The notes under the pieces: generated by a model | What the model was told of the DNA's origin: nothing | Databases searched by the model: none | What the model saw: only the letters and a program-made list of their open reading frames with translations | In this document: piece after piece, positions 55,323-64,000 of the stretch | Layout: each line of letters starts with the position of its first letter | How positions within the stretch are numbered: position 1 is the first letter of the stretch | Source of the DNA: Humulus lupulus | Lineage: Eukaryota; Streptophyta; Magnoliopsida; Rosales; Cannabaceae | Reading direction: 5' to 3' | Length of the DNA: 64,000 nucleotides | Assembly (NCBI RefSeq): GCF_963169125.1 | Contig: NC_084802.1 | Coordinates: 18,476,896 to 18,540,895, forward strand | Made by a program: the position numbers and the translations under genes

Positions 55323-58300
55323 TTTTTTTATGAATCAGCAAGATTTTCATTACTCCAAAAACAACTATACAATCTAATAACATCTTCAATGAAAGATCTA
55401 ATAATATCAACTTCTATACAAGTATATGAACTGTTAGAATATTTCCAGCTTTACATCTTTATCTTTACAATTCCGAAAACCACTCTATGTCTACTGTACT
55501 GACACGTTGAGGCCAAACACAGTGACTCTACATTTGACATCTTCTTAACTTTTCGAACAATCAAGTCTGCCTTCACCACCTTCGAATGCCAGAGAATATC
55601 ATTTCTGGCATGCCAGATTTGATAAACCAAAGCTGCAATTGCAGCTGAGAAACATTGCTTTTTGAACTTGTTGATTTTGGCTCTTTCAATCCATCTTAGA
55701 AGACTGCCCAAGGAGCTGGATTCAGCTCCCCATCGAAGCCAGCCTTTCACTTGCTGAAGACACATCAGAGATAAAGAGCAACCAAAGAAGAGGTGCTCCT
55801 CTGTTTCTGTGTGAAGCCTGCAGAACAAACAATGAGACTCAGTGATAACATTATGTTTTTGCAGCTTTCCCCTTGTTCTCAATCTGTTTTGAACAGCTAT
55901 CCATAATACCAAGCTATGTCTTGGTAAGTTAAGTCTTCCCCACACCTCTTGACTCCATTTTACTTTATTCTGAACAGGACATAACATCGTGTAGCCTCGA
56001 GATATCTGGTATCTTGCACCAGCAAACTGCTGCATATCAATAATACTCTTAACCTGTTCTTTGACAGCAACCAACTTTCTCCAATACCAGCTCCCTTGAG
56101 TAGGTGCCTGATAGCTCCACCAATCCTCTCCCTTGGTGTAAACACTATGTATCCACCTAACCCATAAGTTGTCTTCTTTTTTTGCAATTGCCCATACATA
56201 GTTGATGATGGCAGCCTTGTTCCACTCAGCAACTCTCTTAAAACCTATTCCTCCTGCAGCCTTGGAGTGACACACACTGTCCCAAGCTATAAGGCCTGCT
56301 CCCTGAAACATATGATGGCCCTTCCAAAGGTAAGCACGGCAAATGGCCTCTATTCCATTGATAACCTTCTTTGGTAAGATCATGACTTGGCTCCAATATG
56401 AATGAATTGTCAGTAACACAGAGTTGATTAGCACAGCTCGACCTGCAAATGATAAATTGCGAGTACTCCATGCCTTAATCCTAGCTGTCATTTTGTCAGC
56501 TAGAACAGAACAATCATTGCTTGAAATTCGCTTGGCACATACAGGAATGCCTAAGTATTTGAATGGCACTTCTTTCCTGCAAAAACCCGAAGCATCCACA
56601 ATGCGCTGTACCTCGCTATCCTGCATGCCACAGTAGTAAATTACTGACTTCGAAGGATTAGGATGCAGCCCAGATGTACAGGAAAATAATTTCAGCCCTT
56701 GCAAGAGATAATGGATGCTTTTAAAGTCTCCATGACAGAACATGATAACATCATCTGCAAAGCTCAGATGATTTAATTTCAACTCTTCACACCTGTCATG
56801 AAACTTGAAGTCTGATTTGGTCTCAATTCGTTGTATAATTCTTGAAAGGTACTCCATTCCGAGGACAAAGAGAAGAGAAGACATAGGATCCCCTTGTCTT
56901 AATCCTCTTTTTGCTTCAAAATACCCATGCATTGAGCCATTGAACATGAGTGAGAACCTAGGAGTCCGGACACAACTCATAACCAATTTTACAAACTTGT
57001 CAGGAAATTGGAAAGCAAGTAGCATTTCTTCCAAGAAATCCCACTCTATTGTATCATAGGCTTTCTGTAAATCCAGCTTTATCACACAGCCTGCCTTTGT
57101 TGCTTTCCTCCCATAATGCCAAATGAGATCTTGGCAAATCATAAAATTGTGAGCGATGAACCTGCCCTTGATGAAACCTCCTTGATTTTGAGCTACCAAC
57201 TCAGGGAGAATGTGTTTGAGTCTTGAACAAATCAATTTTGTGGCTGTTTTATAGATTACATTACAACATGCAATAGGTCTAAAATCACTAACTGTGTTCG
57301 GACACTTAACATTAGGGATAAGTGTTAACACAGTTGTGTTAATCTCTTTAAGGATTTGACCTGAATGCAAAAAAGAAGTTACAGCTTCGAATATGTCATT
57401 CCCAATTAACTCCCAATTTTCCTGAAAAAAATAGTTTGAGTATCCATCTGGTCCCGGTGCCTTGACCCCTGGAATTTCAAAAATTATTTCCCTGACTTCT
57501 TCTTTTGTAAAATCACCCAGTAACAAATCAGCTTGCTGCTTGGTCACTAAAGGCCCTTGTTTCACCACACTAGTTAGAACAAATTGCCTATTTACCATAT
57601 TATTGCCAAGTAAGCTTTGATAAAAGGATAAAAAGGCATCTGTTACCTGAGAATGCTCATCTACTATAATTCCTTCTTGGGTCTCAATTGACAAAATTCT
57701 ATTTTGTCGTCTTCTTTCTCTAATGCTGGCGTGAAAAATCGTTGTGTTTTCATCTCCATCCTTGATCCAACTTAATTTAGCTTTTTGTTGCAAAAAGGAG
57801 TTCAGCTCTTTGTGTACTTGAATATATTTGTCCCTGGCTTCCACTTCTCTAATATGCAATTCTTGATTCAAAGGGTCTGACTGTAGCTTTTCTTGACAAT
57901 CAACTAAGAGTTCCTTGGCCTGAGCATCAGCTGCATGAATATCACTATACCCTTGTTTGTTTAGCTCTTTTAAAACTCCTTTGAGAGCCTTGAGCTTAGC
58001 AACTACTTGAAACATTTTTGTCCCAGTAATTGCTTGCTGCCAAATCTCTTTCACTGAGTCTGAGTACTTTGGGTGAGAAGACCACATTCTAAAATATTTA
58101 AATGGCTTTTTGCCACTTAGAATCTCAGGGTACACAGCTAAAACCGCAGGAGTAGGATCAAAAATCCCTTCAGACAGAAACACTGGTTCAGCATTGATAA
58201 AACGGTTCAGCCATGTCTGATTTGCAAGCACCCTATCTATTTTGGAGCAAATTATATCATCTCCTTGTTGTTTATTGCTCCATGTGAAAAAACTCCTACT

Positions 58301-58754
58301 ATACTTGACATCCTCTAATTGGCAGTCCCCAATACAATCAATAAACTCTGTTGCTATACTATACTTCACCCGTTTACCGATCCTTTCCTCTCTATTCAAT
58401 ATCTCATTGAAATCTCCCATGACAACCCATGCCTCCTGGGTGTTTATGTCCTGTAAATCTCTCCATAACACCTTTCTCCCATCTATATCATTAAATGCAT
58501 ACACAAAGGTGACATAGAACCTATTCTTACCATCCACCGTTGACACTAAAAGATGTATAAGTTGGCTAGTACACCTTAAAATGCTCACAGTGAAATTGAG
58601 AGGATTCCATGCTACTATAATTCGCCCACCCGCATGCCAAGCAATGTTAGAGGTAAAGCACCAACCATTGAACATGTTAACATATAAAGACCCAAGTTTC
58701 CGGGCCTTAACTCTCGTCTCGAGAAGACCAACTAAACTCACCTTTTGAGTATTA
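55323..58754 (-). mobile_element. 5'-truncated L1-type LINE
   Basis: Bounded by a perfect 16-bp target duplication atcaaattctttgttt (55307-55322 and 58755-58770). The minus-strand 3' end is a short poly-A (T run at 55320-55329). The 5' end begins within the endonuclease domain. ORF1 and the 5' untranslated region are missing, the usual outcome of incomplete target-primed reverse transcription. Confidence 0.92.
55451..58754 (-). CDS. LINE ORF2: endonuclease-reverse transcriptase (N-terminally truncated)
   Basis: About 1,100 codons without a stop or frameshift. The N-terminal ~230 residues are the apurinic-type endonuclease: VGLLETRV holds the catalytic Glu, then [10 protein letters not shown] (~110) and SKIDRVLAN; the first strand with the WN motif is missing. 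The RT spans ~residues 430-720 ([54 protein letters not shown]) with the catalytic LSFADDVIM near residue 668 intact. The C-terminus has the zf-RVT-type region ([37 protein letters not shown]). The long open frame suggests a recent copy. No start codon or promoter of its own is left. Confidence 0.92.
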
Positions 58755-58790
58755 ATCAAATTCTTTGTTTACTTAAAAATAGATTTAAAC
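58755..58790 (+). pseudogene. hAT relic, continuation after the LINE
   Basis: Read from the 55261-55322 frame straight into 58771, the sequence goes on in frame with LKNRFKQ, which fits the family after YFLYMIDQILC. The relic fades out after that. Confidence 0.7.
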
Positions 58791-59744
58791 AAGAGGGAAA
58801 TTATACTCTTGATGGCTTTTTTCCATTTAATTATGAGGATTTTTCAAAAATATGGCTTTTATACCATCAATGTGCAAAAATATGGGAGTTATACTTTTCT
58901 TAATTTATATGAGAAATTTATTAAAGAAAAAGTTAAAGTATGGAAAACACAATTAGTAGCTAATTAAAATATGGAAATGTCATATTTTTTTATTATAGTT
59001 ATGTTTTTTTTATTTTGAAGGTAATTTTTTTCCATCATTTTTTTATTATTTTTTCTTTTTTTTCCTTACTTGTTTTTACTTCTATTTTTTCCTTTTCCTT
59101 TTTTTTTTCTACCAATTTTTTCCTTCATCTTTTTTTCTTTCCATTTTTTCATTCATATTTCTTCTTTCTTTTTCTTTTTTTTCATTTTTAGTTATTTATC
59201 TATTTTTTTCTTTCATTTGTATTGTTTTTTTTTCATATTATTTCAGTTTTTTATTCACATGATTTTTTCTTCATTTTTGTATTTATTATTTTCTCCTTCC
59301 ATTTTTTTTCTTTTTTCACACATATGAGCTTTTTTTTCTTCTTCCATTTTTTTTTTCATTTTTTTCTACCAATTTTTTCATTCATATTTTTTTCCTTTTC
59401 ATTTTTCCATTATTTTTCTTCTTCTTCTTTTCATTCTTATTTATTCATCTATTTTTTTTTCATTCATCATTTCTTTTGTTTTTTTTTTTCATATTTTTTT
59501 CATTTTTGTACTTATTCTTTTCTCATTCTATTTCTTTTTTTTTTTCTTCTTTTTTTTCACACATATGTTTTAACATTACATAATTATTCTAATATTTTTT
59601 TTATTTATTATCTTTTATTATTGTAATTTTTTTATAGTTTTTTCCACTATATGTAAAAAAAAAAATCAATTTTTTCAGCATTTTCTTTTTACTTTAACAC
59701 TTATAGGAATACCAAAATTTGGAAAGAAAACTAATAAAAATATA
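58791..59744. repeat. AT-rich stretch with a long T-rich low-complexity tract
   Basis: 58795-58930 has aaatatggcttttata and gtgcaaaaatatggga phrases that reappear in reverse near 60310-60480, so both may belong to one larger element around the 59745 repeat. 58985-59640 is almost pure T/C (tttttcttttt-type) on the plus strand. Its Phe/Ser-rich frames (59070-59327, 59222-59626) are artefacts of that. Confidence 0.6.
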
Positions 59745-60490
59745 AAAACGTGAATGGGTAACTGGTTACCTTCACATTCTTTGTATGTATATTTCTGAGG
59801 GTAACTGGTTACTTTCACGTTCTGGTGTGTGTGTATTTATGGTTTCTTTATGGTAACTAGTTACTTATGTTACTAAAATTATAGTTACTTCTTCTTCCTT
59901 TTTTAATAAAGTGTTCTTCCATTTTTTCCTTCAAATTTGATGTTTCTTTTCATATTTAATATGAGCAACTCGTCACCCTCCTAGGTAATTGGTTACCTCT
60001 CTTATGGCAAAAAGTTACTCATCTTAGGATAACTGGTTACCCCTCCTGGTGCATGTTATTTAACCTTGCTTTAGGATTTTTTTTAAGATCAATCAAGCAA
60101 CTGGTTACCCTACCCAGAATTTGAAAAAAAAACGTACAATCTTAAAAAAAAACATGTTTATAATAAATAAATAATAATTTAAAAAACAATTCATATTACA
60201 AAAATATTTGCAAAACAACCAAAGAAAAATTTAATATAAAATTAGTAATATAAAAACAATATAAAAAACAAATAACCTAAAAAAATAATAATCAAATTAC
60301 AAACATTCCCTTCCAAATTTGATTAAGAGTAAAAATATGGCATAAACCAACTTTTATAAAAAAATATGGGAAAATAATTCCATAAAAGTAAAAATTCTTA
60401 AAAAAAAGCCATAGATTAACTTTTTTTGAAAAAAAAAAGCCATATTTTTGCACACTCTATTAAAAATCCCATATAAAATGTAATTTCATC
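59745..60490. repeat. Dispersed repeat with GGTAAC-N2-GTTACC motifs, copy 2
   Basis: The same order of motifs and tail as 11690-12480: ggtaactggttac at 59757 and about 59799, then ggtaactagttac, ggtaattggttacc, gataactggttac and caactggttacc. Non-coding. Confidence 0.7.
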
Positions 60491-60877
60491 TTTAATTATT
60501 TATATGAGAATTTCAATTTGTTAATATTTATATGGCTTTTTTAAAATATATATATATATGGCTATTAGATTTCTATATAAATATATAAGTTAACAAATAA
60601 GCCATAGTTTTTTTTACATAATTAAGTTGTATTATTTTATAATGACAAATTTGGAAATTTTATTTTAAATTTGTCTTTTATATTTTAATCCTATATGATA
60701 ATTGTCTTGCCTAATTTTTTAGCACGTCTAGTTACAATCTATATATATATATATATTTATATATATATAAACAATTCAATAAATATATTGAATTCATATT
60801 ATATTTAATAATATATATATTAATCATCACAAGTTCGTTCGATGAACTAAGTTGGTATCAAGACTTCCCAAATTATG
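60491..60877. other. AT-rich spacer with TA microsatellites
   Basis: Several (TA)n runs (60547-60560, 60740-60770). No gene. Confidence 0.5.
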
Positions 60878-61573
60878 TCACATGTTGTCCTCCAGTCGGG
60901 AGGTTACGAGAGAATATCGTGTCAGGTGAGAGATGTATACAACCAAGTGGATGGAGAAATGAGAGAAGAAAAAATGGAAACATATTCAGAAGGTGCATTA
61001 GGATTCCTGGATTGTCTGTCTGCTTGAGGTCCTCATTTTTTTGTATAACACCAGGCAAACATGGATAATAGACTCACCAATGTATTATGGGCAGACGGAA
61101 CTTCAAGAAATGACTACATGGAATTCGGTGATGTGATTGCATTTGACACAACCTGCATGACAAATGCTTACAACAATCCATTATGCATTCTAATGGGTGT
61201 GAACCACTACTTTTCCACTTGCGTTTTCGGGTTCGCTTTGTTAGTAGATGAGATCATGACAACTTACTCATGGATGCTAAGAGTATTCCTACAATGTCAT
61301 AACAACAAAAAACCTTTAGTCGTGCTCACAAACGGAGATAATGTAATGCGGGAGACAATAAAGGAGAATCTACCAGAATCCACTCACCAATTATGTGATT
61401 TTCATCTTACAACAAATGCATCTAGAGTTTGGAAAGATCCAAGGTTCACAAAATATTTCGTTGACTTAATGTATACATACTACTAAGAGGAAGTGTTTCA
61501 GGACAAATGGAACGAATTTATAGAGACTTATCAAATGGAGGACAATGAATGGTGCCAGTTACAATATAGCAAG
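60878..61573 (+). pseudogene. FAR1/FRS-type MULE transposase relic
   Basis: In one frame: SGGYERISCQVRDVYNQVDG, then ALGFLDCLSA-stop-GPHFFV-stop-HQANMDN, RLTNVLWADGTSRNDYMEFG, DVIAFDTTCMTNAYNNPLCI, LMGVNHYFSTCVFGFALLVD and HQLCDFHLTTNA, a stop at about 61484, and DKWNEFIETYQMEDNEW. The WADG..S..DY..FGDV..FDTT..TN.Y..P...GVNHH motif chain is that of FAR1-related proteins and the MULE transposase domain. The first catalytic Asp (FDTT) is present. Three stops make it dead. It is cut at 61574 by an LTR start. Confidence 0.85.
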
Positions 61574-61630
61574 TGTAACGACCCGACTAACTTAAAGACA
61601 TCGGATATTTGAAACTACTAATACATAACT
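61574..61630. mobile_element. First 57 bp of an LTR (TGTAACGACCCGACT type)
   Basis: The transposase frame breaks off exactly at TGTAACGACCCGACTAACTT, a typical LTR opening. A second LTR begins 57 bp later, so this one is interrupted and its remainder lies outside the window. Confidence 0.55.
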
Positions 61631-64000
61631 TGTAACGCCCCAACTCCAGGGACCGCTACAGTGCACATTGCAAACAGTGCTAAACTCGCTAATCGAGTCA
61701 TTTGGCCATAAACGTGTAACTAAGTATGATTAGCGGTTTAGGGATTAAAATTTTTGGTTAAGATATAACGTTTCACTAGAACGTTTACTGTATACATTGG
61801 GATCCCAAAAATATAATTTCAGAGTCTATTAGAAGAAAATATTTACAACAGGTCGTTCTAAGCAGCAAAACAGGGTTTAACCCTAGTTCCTCTTTCAAAC
61901 CTTGTCCAAGTATTGGTCGAGCAGCTGCATATGTACACGTCATCACCTAAGCCCTTCAACTCAAGGATGGTCCAGCTTCCTTTTGCCTTTACCTGCACCA
62001 CAAAGCACCCGTGAGCAGAAGCCCGGCAAGAAAACTCATATGCTCATGAACAGTCATATCAGGATATCAAATCATATCTGGCATGCCTAGCAAACATAGC
62101 TTTATTCAAGCATGCAAATGAATTCAAACAATGTTGGGGTATCCAGGATAAGAAATCCTGCCCTTCTGATTGGATGACTATCAAGTCAATGCTGGATGAG
62201 TGTTCAAGCAAGTCACTACGGGGCTCAGCACCCAAAGCCATGCATATGATGATCAAAATGATCATACAGAGCTTATAGCTCTGATCAGATGAGTGAATAT
62301 CACTTTGAGGTTCTAGAAAACCATACTGAGTGACTGACAAGCAAGTCACTAACTTAAACAGAAGAGTGGCTGCTGGGTAAGCCACTAGCCTTAAACAGAT
62401 GAGAGACTGGTGGGTAAGTCTCTAACTTAACAGATGAGTGACTAATGGGTAAGTCTCTAACTTAACAGATGAGTGACTGATGGGTAAGTCACACAAGCGC
62501 TTATAATATTCATCGAACTTGAGGTCAGTCCAGCATTAATGCTCTTTGAGTCATCCAATGCAGATTGTCGATTAGATATAATCCTTATTGGCTTGCGTTA
62601 CACACGCTAAGGTCGTCCTGACTTATGAGTCAGTACCATGTGACCAGTGCCCAGTACCACTGCCGAACCTGACTGATGAGTCACAGCTTCACAGTTGATA
62701 CTAACACCTTTGTCAATTCTAACTAATGAGTCAGTACCATGCACAAGTAAGCATTGCTACCAAACATATATCATATGTCACACATCCAAAGATGGGGCAT
62801 TCAACATGCTTACTTAACAATTGCGAGCATAATAATGATCATGCACAAACACAGAGACTCAAGCTCTGACCAATCTTATATTCATCATTCACGGTATGCC
62901 CTAATCACATGTTTCTCGTGCATCACATGCATCACACTTAATCATCCAGCATGCCTCAATAATAATCATATACAAATGGGCAAGATTGCTAAGCATTCAA
63001 TATGCTATCAATGTTTACATTTAAACATCCAACATGCATCAAACTTAACCATGCATGTCACATATGGGGTGCAGTTTTCTTACCTTCGGTCCAAGCACAG
63101 GTTACCGACAAACGAGCCACAAGAACGATCCTGATCCCAAGCCTCTAGTGATAACCTAGTCACAACCACAAATGGTGATCCAATGAGTTCAAGCTCTAAA
63201 ACCAATCCTTGAATCAAAACTTAGCCTCCAAGACGTCAATCCTCACTAATCCGGGTAGTAGGAATGATCCCGAGGCCTAAAACCATGTTCTCGGGGTCAA
63301 AACATGCAAACGGGCTCAAAAGCCTGCCTGAGCCGCGGCCCCCAGCACAACCTGAAGCAAGTACCGCGACGCCTAACACCAAGGGCCGCGGCGCCCAGCA
63401 AGAACAAAACTGGAGCACCTGCTTCATCGAGCAAGGGCCGCGGCGCCCAAGAACAGGGTCGCGGCCCAACTTCGGGGCAGCCATTTTCCTTCGTTTTTAA
63501 CCTTTTATAACCTCCCAAAAACATATCCAAACATCTCCAAACTCAAAAACCAAAGTTCCCAAACATCCCCATCATCCAAAACCAACAAAACCCAAGTCTC
63601 AAATCACCCAAAAACTCATCAAAACACAAAGTCCAATTCAAGCTTAAAAACTTTAAAAACTTATAACTTAAAACTTGAATTACCTCTGATTGAGTTATTT
63701 TCAACTAAATCCTCCAGCTAATAAGCTTCTAATTTACCTTAGGATTTCTATGCCTCGATCCTCGCTTGAATCCGAGTCCTAGAACTCAAGATACCTTCGA
63801 AAACGCGATCGGGAGACGAAAAGGGAACTTTTAGGGAGAGAGAACGTACAAAACGTTCTTTTTATTTCTTAAAAAGGTTACTTCAAGATTAAGTAGCTTC
63901 CAATAAAACCTAGTGCTCGGGGTCCCGAAAACACCCCCGGGGACATTATAGTCAAAACTTCCAGAATTTCCCATTGATCTTATTAACTCCCAATTTATCA
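61631..64000. mobile_element. LTR, TGTAACGCC family, copy 3 (runs off the window)
   Basis: Starts TGTAACGCCCCAAC. It shares with the copies at 843 and 7268: ctcgctaatcgagt, gggatcccaaaa.ata, a cacccgtgagc.gaagc..agcaagaaaac block, a CG-rich GCCGCGG patch (63330-63475) and a cttgaattacctctga-like end part. Whether it is solo or attached to an element cannot be told. Confidence 0.75.
62330..62492. repeat. Tandem hairpin array in LTR copy 3
   Basis: Five units 35-37 bp apart (62330, 62366, 62403, 62438, 62473), each with a 6-bp stem and an 8-nt loop. Stems: GTGACT/AGTCAC, GTGGCT/AGCCAC, GAGACT/AGTCTC, GTGACT/AGTCTC (one mismatch) and GTGACT/AGTCAC. Further TGACT..AGTCA palindromes follow at 62610-62740. 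It is not present in the other two copies of the family. Confidence 0.8.

Noticed and set aside
59070..59626. Phe-rich open frames
   Set aside because: They are translations of a T-rich low-complexity tract.
1..64000. tRNA, rRNA or organellar sequence
   Set aside because: No cloverleaf-forming tRNA gene or rRNA core sequence was noticed on either strand; tRNA-like matches are only primer sites next to LTRs.

Overview
The window is transposon-dominated nuclear DNA from a flowering plant, most likely a eudicot with a repeat-rich genome; I cannot name the species. The evidence is the repeat fauna: Tat-lineage Ty3/gypsy elements with dual RNase H and an antisense spliced gene, a non-coding LTR element (LARD), an L1-type LINE, hAT and FAR1/MULE relics, and a small MITE. 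The only plausible host gene is a two-exon secreted cysteine-rich (defensin-like) peptide, present twice.

Layout. 1-265 is the end of a Tat LTR. 266-654 (plus 11606-11617) is a foldback element with mirrored GGTACC motifs. It was split by a decayed Tat element, E1 (655-11605, TSD GTACC), which itself holds two solo LTRs of another family (843-2967, TSD ATAGC; 7268-9653, TSD CTCTC). 11606-13000 is AT-rich and includes a repeat with GGTAAC..GTTACC motifs that recurs at 59.7-60.5 kb.

13000-53625 is a tandem duplication. The left copy (13000-35530) holds the LARD (13634-19676), defensin-like gene copy 1 (20669-22619) and Tat element E2 (23703 to about 35522), cut off at the duplication junction. 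The right copy (from 35531) holds gene copy 2 (37157-38991), a complete Tat element E3 (39930-52698) and a solo LTR (52829-53625) at the site where E2 sits in the left copy. Each copy shows the empty or altered site of the other's insertions, so the order of events can be read directly: E2 insertion, then duplication, then LARD in the left copy, E3 in the right copy, and collapse of the right-hand E2 to a solo LTR. A haplotype-merging assembly error could imitate part of this.

53.6-64 kb holds a Helitron-like terminus, a 342-bp MITE with a 9-bp TSD, an hAT relic split by a 5'-truncated LINE with an intact 1.1-kaa reading frame, a T-rich tract, a FAR1-type transposase relic, and two nested LTR starts, the second running off the window.

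How the parts work together: in E2 and E3 gag-pol runs on the minus strand from the right LTR. A convergent plus-strand gene with its own TATA box and several introns encodes a 'putative gypsy-type transposon' domain plus a coiled coil. In E3 the whole gag-pol is one frame of about 6.2 kb with eight in-frame stops and no frameshift. One of these stops, at the protease/RT boundary, is shared with E2 and in E3 reads UAG-CAA-UUA, the tobamovirus-type readthrough context. Other points of interest are a 68-bp minisatellite in E3, a covarying hairpin array in the last LTR, and the mirrored GGTACC ladder.
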